DNA of 64,000 nucleotides, from positions 1 to 64,000 of the forward strand of contig NZ_PENZ01000034.1 in assembly GCF_003144395.1 (NCBI RefSeq), read 5' to 3'. Origin of the DNA: Proteus faecis. Its GTDB lineage: Bacteria > Pseudomonadota > Gammaproteobacteria > Enterobacterales > Enterobacteriaceae. The notes under the pieces are model-generated. The model was given only the letters and a program-made list of their open reading frames with translations. It did no database searches and was not told where the DNA came from. Every line of letters begins with the position of its first letter. Positions within the stretch are counted from its first letter, which is position 1. A program made the translations under genes and the position numbers. Positions 1-8,835 of the stretch are shown here, piece after piece.

Positions 1-1
1 C

Positions 2-1024
2 AAAGAGAAAGAACAGCGTGGTCAACAACCGAATAACCCTGAAACAGAGCAAGCAGAGCGTCGCAACCAAGCGTTTGATCGCTTCCTGCGCTGTGGTTTT
101 GGTGAACTGACTGCTGAAGAGCGTCAAGCGGTAAAAGAAATCCGCGCTCAAGGCACCTCACCTGATGAAAAAGGGGGTTACACTGTTCCTACTCAGATGT
201 TAAATAAGATTGTTGATCAAATGAAAGCCTATGGTGGTATCGCAAGTGTGGCTCAAATTTTATCAACTGCCACAGGTCAAGATATTACGTGGTCAACATC
301 TGATGGTACTAATGAAGAAGGTGAATTACTGGGCGAAAATACCGCAGCAGGTGAGCAAGATGTTGAGTTTGGCACCGCCATTTTAGGAGCCAAAAAATTA
401 ACATCGAAAATCATCCGTGTATCCAATGAGCTACTGCAAGATAGTGGTGTGGATATTCAAGCGTATCTGGCTTCACGTATTGCTCAACGCATTGGTCGTG
501 GGGAAGCAAAATACTTAATTAAAGGTACTGGCACAGGAACACCTCAACAACCTTCAGGTTTGGAAACTGCGGTGACAGGTACGGTTGAGGCATCAGGTGC
601 GTCATTAAGCTGGAAAGATATTGCCGAATTAGAACATGCTATTGATCCTGCTTACCGCAATAGCCCTAAATTCCGTCTTGCCTTTAATGATGATACGTTG
701 AAAAATCTAAAATTAATGGAAGATGCGCAAAAGCGTCCTTTATGGCTTCCGTCTATTTCAGGTGTTGCACCTGCTCAAATTTTAGGTATGCAGTATGTTG
801 TGGATCAGGCCATCGACAAAATGGAAGCCGGTAAAAAATTTATCTTCTGTGGTGACTTTGACCGCTTCATTTTACGCCGTGTGACCTACATGACGTTAAA
901 ACGTTTGGTTGAACGTTATGCTGATTATGACCAAACTGCGTTCTTAGCCTTCCATCGTTTTGACTGTGTTCTTGAAGATACTTCTGCAATTAAAGCGCTG
1001 GTGGGTAAAAGCGCGACAAAATAG
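2..1024 (+). CDS. HK97-type major capsid protein (5' partial)
   Basis: The reading frame is open from base 2, so the gene starts upstream of the window; the first internal ATG (197) is not the true start. The visible 340 residues begin with a charged, Gln-rich stretch, as at the end of an HK97 delta/scaffold region. The phrase KGGYTVPTQ, about where mature HK97-fold capsids begin, follows near residue 60. The rest reads as an HK97-fold shell protein, including a late VTYMTLKRLVERYADYDQTA stretch. It would form the icosahedral head. A small hairpin terminator and the head-tail connector gene follow. Family assignment is confident; cleavage of the N-terminal part is inferred. Confidence 0.88.
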   Translation, partial: KEKEQRGQQPNNPETEQAERRNQAFDRFLRCGFGELTAEERQAVKEIRAQGTSPDEKGGYTVPTQMLNKIVDQMKAYGGIASVAQILSTATGQDITWSTSDGTNEEGELLGENTAAGEQDVEFGTAILGAKKLTSKIIRVSNELLQDSGVDIQAYLASRIAQRIGRGEAKYLIKGTGTGTPQQPSGLETAVTGTVEASGASLSWKDIAELEHAIDPAYRNSPKFRLAFNDDTLKNLKLMEDAQKRPLWLPSISGVAPAQILGMQYVVDQAIDKMEAGKKFIFCGDFDRFILRRVTYMTLKRLVERYADYDQTAFLAFHRFDCVLEDTSAIKALVGKSATK

Positions 1025-1051
1025 TTTTAAATAACACCGAGTCAATCAAGT

Positions 1052-1073
1052 ACCGCTTAATTGCGGTTTTTTT
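1052..1073 (+). terminator. Small intrinsic terminator after the capsid gene
   Basis: ACCGC and GCGGT pair around a six-base loop and run into seven T residues. The stem is only five base pairs, so it is probably leaky; late antitermination would be expected to read through it. Confidence 0.5.
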
Positions 1074-1112
1074 GTGCCTGCGATCTGGATGGTCGCAGGT
1101 ATTGGGGGATTT

Positions 1113-1415
1113 ATGCCACTACCCACACTAGAAAAATTGAAGCGACAATGCCGCATTGATGATGATTACACGTTAGAAGATGAGTTATTAATACAATATC
1201 TTGGGGCATCGAAAAAACGCGCGGAAACCTATATCAATCGTACATTATACGAAAAAGATGTACCTGCAAATGATCCTGACGGTCTAATTATTACTTCTGA
1301 TATTGAATTGGCATTAATGATTGCAGTGAGCTATTTCTATGAATACAGAGAAAGCGCATCGATACCTTCCGCATTCTATGCACTACTCGATCCTTACCGT
1401 TATATCAATTTATAA
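1113..1415 (+). CDS. Head-tail connector protein, HK97 gp6-like
   Basis: A 100-residue protein starting MPLPTLEKLKRQCRID. The PTLEKLK...C-I-D opening, a helical stretch with YLGASKKRAETYINR, and a C-terminal helix followed by a Y-E-Y-R-E segment match phage gp6-type connectors, which form a ring at the portal vertex. The ATG at 1113 is preferred to one at 1074 because GGGGGA lies four bases upstream. It is nine bases upstream of the head closure gene in the late operon. Confidence 0.75.
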   Translation: MPLPTLEKLKRQCRIDDDYTLEDELLIQYLGASKKRAETYINRTLYEKDVPANDPDGLIITSDIELALMIAVSYFYEYRESASIPSAFYALLDPYRYINL

Positions 1416-1423
1416 GGTGTGTT

Positions 1424-1747
1424 ATGAAAATAGGTAAGCTTCGACATCGTATTACTTTTCAAAGATATGTATCAGAGCGATTACCATCAGGCCAACCTCA
1501 CAATAAATGGATTGATATTGCGACAACGTGGTGCGAAGTAAAACATCTTTCTGGTCGTGAGCTGATATCCGCTAATGCTGAAATGTCAGAGGTTACTGTT
1601 AGAGTGTGGATGCGTTATCGACCCGACATTAACAGTACCTGCAGAATGGTTTGGCGTGAGCAAATTTATGACATTCAGTCAGTCATCCCTGATGAGAAAT
1701 TGACTCGATTAGAATTGCTATGCAAACAAGGAGTTAAACAATCATGA
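1424..1747 (+). CDS. Phage head closure protein
   Basis: A 107-residue protein starting MKIGKLRHRITFQR, the standard opening of the SPP1 gp16 / HK97 gp7 head-closure family (small beta-barrel knobs that seal the connector and receive the tail). The later phrases CEVKHLSGRELISA and the Y-D-I-Q-S-V-I-P-D strand also fit. Its stop overlaps the next start by four bases, implying translational coupling in the head-tail joining cluster. Confidence 0.8.
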   Translation: MKIGKLRHRITFQRYVSERLPSGQPHNKWIDIATTWCEVKHLSGRELISANAEMSEVTVRVWMRYRPDINSTCRMVWREQIYDIQSVIPDEKLTRLELLCKQGVKQS

Positions 1748-2184
1748 CTTTGGATTTCTCCGATCTACTCGACTTATCAAGAGAGTTAGATGTTTTAAGC
1801 CGAGCTGAAAGTCATCAAGCGATGCGAAAAGCAACCAATGCGGCCGCAACGTTATTACGTGATGAAATCAGAACGTCCGCACCACGAAATACGGGAAAAT
1901 TAGCACGAAATATAGTGACCCGTAATCACAGAATGCGCAATAAAGGCGAGGTTTCTTCGGGCGTTTATGTTCGAGGAAGTAACGCATCAGGCACAAACAG
2001 TGATACCTCGATGAAAAGTGATCATCCTAACAATGCCTTTTATTGGCGCTTTCTTGAAGAGGGCACTTCTAAAATGGCGCCGAGGCCTTTTATACGTCCC
2101 ACTTTTGATCGTGAATCGGATAAGGCAGCCAATTTAGCCATTAGCGAATTAAATAGAGCGATTGATGAGGCGCTAGGAAAATGA
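1744..2184 (+). CDS. HK97 gp10-family neck/tail protein
   Basis: A 146-residue protein. LLDLSRELD is followed by a helical stretch and APRNTGKLARNI, and later the phrases YWRFLEEGTSKM and APRPFIRPTF. The G-T-G-K-L / EEGTSKMAPRPFI pattern is diagnostic of the HK97 gp10 family, which acts at the head-tail interface or in tail completion. It overlaps both neighbours by four bases, so it is part of a tightly coupled series. Confidence 0.82.
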   Translation: MTLDFSDLLDLSRELDVLSRAESHQAMRKATNAAATLLRDEIRTSAPRNTGKLARNIVTRNHRMRNKGEVSSGVYVRGSNASGTNSDTSMKSDHPNNAFYWRFLEEGTSKMAPRPFIRPTFDRESDKAANLAISELNRAIDEALGK

Positions 2185-2519
2185 CAGAGGCGGATATCTA
2201 CGCAATTTTATCACCTGTTGTATTACCTGATAAAGTTTTTCCGTATGTTGCTCCACAATCAAACCCTGCAATAACAGCGCCTTGGTGTGTCTTCTCTTTG
2301 TACGATGTCAAAGGCGATGTACTGAAGGGGCAAGCCGAAACGATGACGAATATTCAGGTTGATGTTTATGCCGATACGATTGATGAGGCGAGAACGCTTC
2401 GCTTGTTATTTGCTAATTCATTAACAAAATTAAGCCCTGTTGAAATTTCAGAAAAACAAGGCTACGAGCCAGATACAGGATTGTTTAGAGCAACATTTGA
2501 ATGCCAAGTTTGGCAATAG
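2181..2519 (+). CDS. DUF3168-type tail completion protein
   Basis: A 112-residue protein. The N-terminal helix (ADIYAILSPVV) is followed by V-F-P-Y-V-A-P-Q and P-W-C-V-F-S, then a stretch with IQVDVYADTIDEARTL. This is the usual DUF3168 layout, a tail terminator/completion family found between gp10 and the tail tube gene in HK97-like phages. A hairpin terminator follows before the tube gene. Confidence 0.72.
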   Translation: MTEADIYAILSPVVLPDKVFPYVAPQSNPAITAPWCVFSLYDVKGDVLKGQAETMTNIQVDVYADTIDEARTLRLLFANSLTKLSPVEISEKQGYEPDTGLFRATFECQVWQ

Positions 2520-2544
2520 CATCGCCTTATTATTCACACTAAAG

Positions 2545-2565
2545 CCACCTTCGGGTGGTTTTTTT
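2545..2565 (+). terminator. Intrinsic terminator before the tail tube gene
   Basis: CCACC-TTCG-GGTGG makes a five-pair stem with a stable tetraloop, followed by seven T residues. It separates the head-tail joining genes from the highly expressed tube gene. Confidence 0.65.
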
Positions 2566-2584
2566 ATGCCAATAGGAAATGATC

Positions 2585-3052
2585 ATGTCTAGTAAATATG
2601 AAAAAACACAAGGCACTAAAATCAGTGTCTCGAAATTACCCGCAACAGAAGTTAACCCAGCTGATGCGGTATTTTTAGGGATTTCTTGTTCAACAAAAGA
2701 GATCAGTTATACCGGTGGGCAGAAATCAGATATTGATGTCACCACGCTCTGTTCTGAGGAGCAAGAAGTTACCAATGGATTATCTGCACCTGCAGAGCTC
2801 ACCATTAATGGTAATTTCACCGATGATGAAGGCCAAGAAACATTACGTACCGCGTATGAAAATGATGAAGTTCATGCCTTTAAAGTGGAGTTCCCTTCGG
2901 GTATTGGCTATGCCTTTTTAGCCGAAGTGCGTCAAAACAGTTGGAGTGTTTCTACTTCGGGTGTGGTTTCCGCTTCATTTACCCTACGTTTAAAAGGTAA
3001 ATCTAAGCCGATTAAAAACGGGACTGTTAATTTAAATAAAGGTAGCGAATAA
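2585..3052 (+). CDS. Major tail tube protein
   Basis: A 155-residue protein starting MSSKYEKTQGTKISVS. It shows the phrases ISYTGGQKSDIDVTTLCS and ELTINGNFTDDEGQETL, and a C-terminal FTLRLKGKSKP strand, as in the major tail protein family of lambda gpV/HK97-like siphoviruses. These stack as hexamers around the tape measure. The ATG at 2585 has AGGAA at a spacing of six bases; the in-frame ATG at 2579 overlaps that site, so it is less likely. Confidence 0.85.
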   Translation: MSSKYEKTQGTKISVSKLPATEVNPADAVFLGISCSTKEISYTGGQKSDIDVTTLCSEEQEVTNGLSAPAELTINGNFTDDEGQETLRTAYENDEVHAFKVEFPSGIGYAFLAEVRQNSWSVSTSGVVSASFTLRLKGKSKPIKNGTVNLNKGSE

Positions 3053-3054
3053 CC

Positions 3055-3435
3055 ATGAAAAAACCGTCATTAAAGTCACTGGCTTTAAGTGAAAAGAATG
3101 CCTTTCGCACAAAGAAAGTGAATGTTGCTGAATGGGAAAATGCGGTCGTCATGCTTCGTGAGCCGTCATCACCTGCGTGGATGAAATGGCGTGAAATTAT
3201 TCATCATGATAATGCAGAGGATGAACATTCGTTATCTGACATTGAAATTGCACAACGTAATTTACGTGCCGATGTTGTGATGTTTATTGATGTGTTGCGT
3301 GATGAAAACGGGGAGGTCGTTTTTGATGAATCAGACATCAACGATGTGATGGCTATTTATGGTCCAGTACATTCTCGTTTATTAAAACAAGCGCTCGATT
3401 TAACTATTTCGGTTGATGATGCAGAAAAAAAGTAG
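3055..3435 (+). CDS. Tail assembly chaperone, lambda gpG-like (unshifted product)
   Basis: A 126-residue acidic protein between the tail tube and tape measure genes, the position of lambda gpG. These proteins coat the tape measure during tail assembly and are lost from the mature tail. The last three codons GAA-AAA-AAG sit on a run of seven A residues just before the TAG stop, forming an A-AAA-AAG slippery heptamer. The order and heptamer support the role more strongly than sequence resemblance does. Confidence 0.82.
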   Translation: MKKPSLKSLALSEKNAFRTKKVNVAEWENAVVMLREPSSPAWMKWREIIHHDNAEDEHSLSDIEIAQRNLRADVVMFIDVLRDENGEVVFDESDINDVMAIYGPVHSRLLKQALDLTISVDDAEKK

Positions 3436-3740
3436 CCCAGCCTGATACTTTCTTTTTAATGACATTGGCGCTCCGCATGGGGCGCACTCTTGATGAACTC
3501 ACTCGCCAAATGAGCTTGAGTGAACTTCGGATGTGGATGGCTTTTGATCGCATTAATCCCATCGGTGATATTCGTAGTGATATTCAAACAGCACATATCG
3601 TTTCTTCTATTTATCACTCTCAAGGCGGTAAATGCACGCTTTCTGATGTGCTTTTACGGTGGGATCCCAAAGCAACCCAAGAAAGTGATGATAGTTCTAA
3701 TGGGTTAGAGAATTTCTTTCAGTCTATTTCAGAAAATTAA
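3055..3740 (+). CDS. Tail assembly chaperone, gpGT-like -1 frameshift fusion
   Basis: A -1 slip at 3426-3432 joins the 126-residue G protein to the downstream frame (V-A-Q-P-D-T-F-F-L, then MTLALRMGRTLDELTRQ), giving about 228 residues. The downstream frame has an ATG at 3459 but no Shine-Dalgarno sequence, so it is unlikely to be translated alone. LRMGRTLDELTRQMSLSEL resembles the T region of lambda-like GT chaperones, which binds tail tube subunits while the G part binds the tape measure. The shift is inferred from sequence and from the conserved mechanism. Confidence 0.82.
3426..3432 (+). promoter_or_regulatory. A AAA AAG slippery heptamer for -1 frameshifting
   Basis: In the G frame the bases read A AAA AAG, directly followed by TAG. 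This is the most efficient class of E. coli -1 heptamer, the same as in dnaX. The -1 frame is open from here through 3740. Confidence 0.85.
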
Positions 3741-3759
3741 TTATTTTTGCGAGGATAAA

Positions 3760-6700
3760 ATGGCAAAACTGCGTGAACTGATTATTAAAATTTCTGCTAA
3801 TTCTTCCTCGTTTCAATCTGAAATAGCGCGGGCTTCGCGTATGGGAGAAAACTATTATCGGATCATTGAGCAAGGCGGACGACGCGCCAGTGGCGCATCT
3901 CGTGAAATGCAACGCGCTATCCATGATCTAAATGGTGAATTATCGTCCATTAAAAATACCGTATCAGGCGTTGCGGGTGCATTTGCAGGGGCTTTTGCAA
4001 CACAGCAACTTATCAATTATGCAGACACATGGAGTCAACTCAGCGGTCGATTAAAATTAGCGTCTACGTCGATGGAAGATTTTAAGCAAGCACAGCAAGA
4101 GTTAATGACGCTGAGCCAAAGAACGGGCACATCGATTGCAGCGAATACGAATCTATACAGCCGTGTTGCACAATCCATGCGTGATGCGGGGTATGCTTCA
4201 AGTGATGTTGCGAAAGTCACCGAAACCATTGCAACTTCATTAAAACTCTCTGGCGCCAGCGCTGAAGAAACCAGCTCTGTTATTACACAGCTAAGCCAAG
4301 CATTAGGTTCGGGTGTTCTTCGTGGTGAAGAGTTTAATGCTGTCATGGAGAATGGTGGTCGATTAGCAAAAATGCTGGCTGATGGTATGGGAACAACGAT
4401 TGGTGGTCTGCGTGAAATGTCGCAAAGCGGACTACTCACGATGGATAAAATTGTTCCTATCCTGACGAATACGCAACAGTTACGAGCTGAGTTTGATCAA
4501 TTACCAGCCACGGTAAGTGGGTCTGCACAGAAGATTGAAAATGCGTTCATAGCATGGATTGGCAATGTTAATGAAACATCAGGTGCTACTCGCACACTAT
4601 CAACCGCAATGGAAGGGATCGCGAACAATATTGATGGTATAGCCTCTGTTTCTGGTGTGTTAATTGGTCTAGGTCTGGCGCGTTATTTTGGCGGGCTGAC
4701 AACGAGTGTGGCGAATGCAACCATTGGGGTTGCGCGTGCAACAAAAAATGAAATCGCCTTAGCTCAAGCTCAGTTACAAGGTATTAAAATATCAACGGCT
4801 CGAGCAAGGGTAGCAGTCTATCGAGCACAGCAAGCTAGAGCTTCAGCACAAAGTGCCGAGCAACAAGCATTAGCTGAACGTCGATTAGCTTCCGCGCAGG
4901 CAACATTAAATCGAAATATATCAGCAAGGCGCACTGCTCAAGAGAATCTTAATCGAATCACCTCGACAGGATCTCGATTAATGAGTGGTGCCATGGGGCT
5001 AATAGGTGGGATACCCGGACTCGTGATGGCAGGTGCTTCTGCTTGGTACATTATGTATCAGAATCAAGAGGAAGCGAGGCGTTCTGCTCGTGAATATGCT
5101 GAAACTATTAATCAGGTACAAGAGAATTTAAGAAAGATGTCTCTTCCTGATGTATCTGACAATTACGATAAAACGAACGATTCACTCACTGAACAAAATA
5201 GGCTGGTTACAGAGCAAAAAGGTAAAGTTGATGATCTAGAGAAACAAATTAGAGGTTACCAGCAGATACTTGCATCACCTGGTCCTAAGATGGGTGATTT
5301 CATGATAAATCATTTAACTAGTGAAGCTGATGTTGTTAATCAATTAGCTGAAGCTGAAAAAGATCTTGCAGCAGAAAAAGAACGCCTCATTCAAATGCAA
5401 GAGAAATCGACAGGAATTCAGTCAGCATTAAAAAACATTGAAGAACAACGAGTATTTTTAATTCGACAACAGGCTTCAGAGCAAAATAAAGCCCATCAAG
5501 CCTTGTTGTTCATGAATGCTGAACAAACTAAATTCAATCAGATCATGAATATTGGTAACAACATGCTCGCTACTCGGCAGGCACTAGTCAATTTTCCTAT
5601 GCGTATTCCTAATGCACCATTAGATGATAAACAGCAGACGCTAATAAATAACTCTGAGCGAGATAAAATTCTCTCTTCATTAACGGGTGAAGCTAGAGTT
5701 ATTAAACAGGCCGAATTTTCTGCCGATGATGTGGGGTTAACCAACACGCCAGAACATGCCGAAAATCGCCAGAAATATATTAATAACCTAGTGACAGCTT
5801 TTCAAAATCGAGAAAAGCTAAATGAATCTCTTAAAACAGGAAAGGCAACACAAAGCGCCTATGAAAAAGCGCAAAAAGAAGCTGAAAGAACCGCAGAACA
5901 ATATGAGCGGAAGATAGCAGATTTAAGTGTGGCAACAGAGGTTCAGAAGGTTAGGGCTTCACAAGGCGAAAAAGCCGCTTCTCTTTATGCAGCATCACAT
6001 GAAAATGGGGCTAAATGGACTGATAAGCAAAGAGAAGCGATTGAACGTTCATCTGTCGCTCTCGCAGAATGGACGCAAAAAGCTGATGATGCCGTGAAAA
6101 AGCATCGTGATATGGAAGAGGCTCGTAAAAAACTGCAAGAAGCCACAGTCAAATTTAACGATGAAGCTACGTTAGCGACTCAAACCAATAGCATGAGTTC
6201 AAGAGAAAAAAGCTACTTTGAAGAAAGCCAGCAAATAGACCGTATCTACAATGAATCTGCGAAGAAAACAGAAGATATTGAAGCCAGATCTAAAGCATTA
6301 GATGCATTAGATCTTAAGTATCGAAATATAGCGCTCGCTGAATCTGACTGGACCGCAGGTATAACGCGAGGAATGAAAGATTGGGTTCAAGAAAGCGGTA
6401 ACTACGCTGCTCAAACAGCCTCTGTCGTGCAAAATGCGATGGGAGGAATGGTTGACACAATCAGCGATAAATTAAATGGCAATAAAGCCAGTTGGAAAGA
6501 TTGGTCTGTTAGCGTGTTGAATTCTATTCAGAATGTACTCATTAATGCGGCAATAGTGAATAGCCTGAATACAATGGCCGGTGCTGGTGGTTGGATGGGC
6601 GCTGTTGGTGGATTTTTAGGTGGTGTTGCTCATGCTAAAGGTGGGGTACATAGTTCAGAAAGTCTAGGTTCTTATAGTAATCAGATCGTTAGCTCACCCA

Positions 6701-7026
6701 CTTATTTTGCCTTTGCTAAGGGGGGCGCGCCTAATCTCGGACTCATGGGTGAGGCAGGGAGTGAGGCTATAATGCCATTAACTCGAACTGCAGATGGCAA
6801 CTTAGGGGTTAGAGTTGTTGGTGGTAATAATCAGGGCGCTCCTTCAGCACCTCAGGTTTACATTACCATTGATGGTAACGGTAATTCAGAAACTCAATCA
6901 ACGAATGGATTCGAGCAGTTTGGTGCGGAGATTGGCCGATTTGTTGATAGCCGTTACCGAGAGTTAATGTCTAAAGATATTAGGCCGGGTGGTTTAATTT
7001 GGAATGCAACTCGAGGAGGCCGTTAA
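3760..7026 (+). CDS. Tail tape measure protein
   Basis: A 1088-residue protein after the GT pair, the tape measure position. The N-terminal ~270 residues contain the tape-measure domain, with phrases such as SSVITQLSQALGSGVLRGEE and GGLREMSQSGLLTMDKIVPI. The middle is a long Ala/Gln/Glu-rich coiled-coil rod (about 330-860) interrupted by a hydrophobic stretch near 400-425 (GLIGGIPGLVMAGASAWYI). The C-terminus is Gly-rich and ends GGLIWNATRGGR. It sets tail length and leaves with the DNA. GCGAGGA precedes the start. At about 47 nm of tail per 315 residues, this predicts a tail near 160 nm. Confidence 0.93.
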   Translation: MAKLRELIIKISANSSSFQSEIARASRMGENYYRIIEQGGRRASGASREMQRAIHDLNGELSSIKNTVSGVAGAFAGAFATQQLINYADTWSQLSGRLKLASTSMEDFKQAQQELMTLSQRTGTSIAANTNLYSRVAQSMRDAGYASSDVAKVTETIATSLKLSGASAEETSSVITQLSQALGSGVLRGEEFNAVMENGGRLAKMLADGMGTTIGGLREMSQSGLLTMDKIVPILTNTQQLRAEFDQLPATVSGSAQKIENAFIAWIGNVNETSGATRTLSTAMEGIANNIDGIASVSGVLIGLGLARYFGGLTTSVANATIGVARATKNEIALAQAQLQGIKISTARARVAVYRAQQARASAQSAEQQALAERRLASAQATLNRNISARRTAQENLNRITSTGSRLMSGAMGLIGGIPGLVMAGASAWYIMYQNQEEARRSAREYAETINQVQENLRKMSLPDVSDNYDKTNDSLTEQNRLVTEQKGKVDDLEKQIRGYQQILASPGPKMGDFMINHLTSEADVVNQLAEAEKDLAAEKERLIQMQEKSTGIQSALKNIEEQRVFLIRQQASEQNKAHQALLFMNAEQTKFNQIMNIGNNMLATRQALVNFPMRIPNAPLDDKQQTLINNSERDKILSSLTGEARVIKQAEFSADDVGLTNTPEHAENRQKYINNLVTAFQNREKLNESLKTGKATQSAYEKAQKEAERTAEQYERKIADLSVATEVQKVRASQGEKAASLYAASHENGAKWTDKQREAIERSSVALAEWTQKADDAVKKHRDMEEARKKLQEATVKFNDEATLATQTNSMSSREKSYFEESQQIDRIYNESAKKTEDIEARSKALDALDLKYRNIALAESDWTAGITRGMKDWVQESGNYAAQTASVVQNAMGGMVDTISDKLNGNKASWKDWSVSVLNSIQNVLINAAIVNSLNTMAGAGGWMGAVGGFLGGVAHAKGGVHSSESLGSYSNQIVSSPTYFAFAKGGAPNLGLMGEAGSEAIMPLTRTADGNLGVRVVGGNNQGAPSAPQVYITIDGNGNSETQSTNGFEQFGAEIGRFVDSRYRELMSKDIRPGGLIWNATRGGR

Positions 7027-7028
7027 AA

Positions 7029-7361
7029 ATGGAAACATTCACTTGGTGTCCACGTATAAACCCGACTGAAGATGTCTCTTACAACACAAGGAAAGTCAAG
7101 TTTGGGGATGGTTATGAACAAGTTTCTGGTAATGGTTTAAATTCACGCAGTCAGAAATGGTCAATGGAGTTTGTGGGGGATGAAGACTACATTTCAGTTA
7201 TCCGTCACTTTATTGATAAACATGCAGGAATAAAGTCATTTTTCTGGAAACCGCCTCTTGAGCCACTTGGATTGTATCGTTGTGATGAACACAAACTCAT
7301 TCCGAACGGTGCAGGAAATTACACCCTTTCTTTGGTTTTTATTCAGGCATTTAAATCATGA
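7029..7361 (+). CDS. Minor tail protein, lambda gpM-like
   Basis: A 110-residue protein starting METFTWCPRINPTEDVSYNT. FGDGYEQVSGNGLNS and the SFFWKPPLEPLGLYRCDE stretch are typical of gpM-family proteins, which lie at the tail tip between the tape measure and L. AGGAGG ends nine bases before the ATG at 7029, so this start is chosen over one at 6999 inside the tape measure gene. Its stop overlaps the L start by four bases. Confidence 0.85.
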   Translation: METFTWCPRINPTEDVSYNTRKVKFGDGYEQVSGNGLNSRSQKWSMEFVGDEDYISVIRHFIDKHAGIKSFFWKPPLEPLGLYRCDEHKLIPNGAGNYTLSLVFIQAFKS

Positions 7362-8107
7362 TCACAGCCGATTATCAAAAATTAGAGCCGGGCAATACTG
7401 TCCGGCTTTTTGAAGTTGATGGTACAGAATTTGGTGTTCCTAATATTCTGAGATTCCATGCATACAATATTCCTATCACGGAAGAGGAAATGCAAAAAGC
7501 TAAAGGAGAAATAGAGGCTAAGTCCATTTGGTGGCAAGGGAATGAATATGGGGCATGGCCAGTTAAAATAGAAGGGTTAGAGTCCTCTACAACGGGATCT
7601 AGTGCTAATCCTAAACTATCAGTGGCTAATTTAGATAGCTCAATAACCGCATTATGTCTGCATTATGATGATATGTTGAAAGCAAAAGTGATTATTCACG
7701 ATACCCTTTCTCATTATCTCGATGCGGAGAATTTTAGTGATGGGAATGCTTATGCAGATCCCACCCAAGAGCGAGTATCTGTCTTTTATATTGATAGTAA
7801 AAGTGCAGAAACAAATGAATTTGTTGAGTTTATACTGGCAAGTCCAATGGATTTACAAGGTGTAATGATACCTACTCGGCAACTACATTCAATGTGTACG
7901 TGGTGTTTACGAGGGCAATATAAATCGGGAGATGGGTGTGATTATGCAGGGCAAAATGGTTATTTTGATAAACAGGGTAATCCTGTTGACGATCCATCAC
8001 TAGATAAGTGCAGTGGTTTATTGAAAACGGGGTGTGTGCCTCGATTCGGTAAAAATAATCCTCTTCCTTTTGGTGGTTTTGTCGGAACCTCGTTGTTACG
8101 GAAATAA
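7358..8107 (+). CDS. Minor tail protein L (Fe-S tail tip protein)
   Basis: A 249-residue protein starting MITADYQKLEPGNTVRLFEV with the lambda gpL plan. The C-terminal third carries clustered cysteines: CTWCLRGQYKSGDGCDYAG, then KCSGLL and KTGCVPRFG. Lambda gpL-family C-terminal domains are known to coordinate an iron-sulfur cluster, and these cysteines fit that. It is encoded between M and K in the tail tip cluster. Confidence 0.87.
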   Translation: MITADYQKLEPGNTVRLFEVDGTEFGVPNILRFHAYNIPITEEEMQKAKGEIEAKSIWWQGNEYGAWPVKIEGLESSTTGSSANPKLSVANLDSSITALCLHYDDMLKAKVIIHDTLSHYLDAENFSDGNAYADPTQERVSVFYIDSKSAETNEFVEFILASPMDLQGVMIPTRQLHSMCTWCLRGQYKSGDGCDYAGQNGYFDKQGNPVDDPSLDKCSGLLKTGCVPRFGKNNPLPFGGFVGTSLLRK

Positions 8108-8109
8108 TA

Positions 8110-8835
8110 ATGATGCAAAAGAAAATACGAGAGGCGATATTTTCTCATGCAAAAAAGGAATATCCCAAAGAAGCATGTGGCGTTATCGTACAAAAATCCA
8201 GAGTAAAGACGTATTTACCTTGTGTAAATGTAGCTACAACACCTCAAGAACACTTCGTTATTTCTCCTCAAGACTATGCATTATGTGAAGACCAAGGCGT
8301 CGTTATTGGTATTGTTCATAGTCATCCAGATGCCACAACTCAACCTTCTGAGTTAGATCAGGCTCAATGTGATGCACTGGGTATCCCTTGGTATATTGTC
8401 AGTTACCCCGAAGGGGATTTTCGTGAAATTCTTCCTAGAGGCGAACTTCCTCTTATTGGCCGTCCATTTGTGCTTGGTTTTACGGATTGTTGGGGGCTAA
8501 TAATGAGTTATTTTAAGCAAACACATAATATTGTATTACCTGATTATCGTGTTGATTATCCATGGTGGGAGCAAGGTGAAGATCGCTATATGGATAATTG
8601 GCAAGAAGCGGGGTTTGTGAAAGTAGAAGGTGAACCACAAGCAGGCGATATGGTTGTTATGCAGGTTCAATCCAATGTTGCAAATCATGCCGGTATTATT
8701 CTGGATGATGGTATGTTGTTGCATCACCTTTATGGGCGATTAAGCCAACGAGTTCCTTATGGTGGTTATTGGCGAGATAGAACGGTTATTATTTTAAGAA
8801 TTAATAAAAGTCTACATGAAGAGGGTTTATCGTGA
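8110..8835 (+). CDS. Tail tip protein K: JAMM metalloprotease plus NlpC/P60 peptidase
   Basis: A 241-residue two-domain protein. Residues 1-105 are a JAB/MPN domain: Glu21 (KEACGV), His70 and His72 (HSHPDATTQPSELD), Ser80 and Asp83 form a full JAMM zinc site. Residues 118-235 are an NlpC/P60 cysteine peptidase with Cys127 (FTDCWG) and His193 (NHAGII). Lambda gpK has the same fusion; it is needed for tail tip assembly and probably cuts peptidoglycan during entry. Both catalytic sets look intact. The stop overlaps the GTG of the next gene. Confidence 0.9.
   Translation: MMQKKIREAIFSHAKKEYPKEACGVIVQKSRVKTYLPCVNVATTPQEHFVISPQDYALCEDQGVVIGIVHSHPDATTQPSELDQAQCDALGIPWYIVSYPEGDFREILPRGELPLIGRPFVLGFTDCWGLIMSYFKQTHNIVLPDYRVDYPWWEQGEDRYMDNWQEAGFVKVEGEPQAGDMVVMQVQSNVANHAGIILDDGMLLHHLYGRLSQRVPYGGYWRDRTVIILRINKSLHEEGLS

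Noticed and set aside
3459-3740. Independent gene for the T chaperone
   Set aside because: No ribosome site precedes the ATG, and the slippery heptamer joins it in frame to G, so it is better seen as the shifted extension.
4035-4439. 134-codon minus-strand frame inside the tape measure gene
   Set aside because: It is a shadow of the dense tape-measure coding frame and has no ribosome site or family resemblance.
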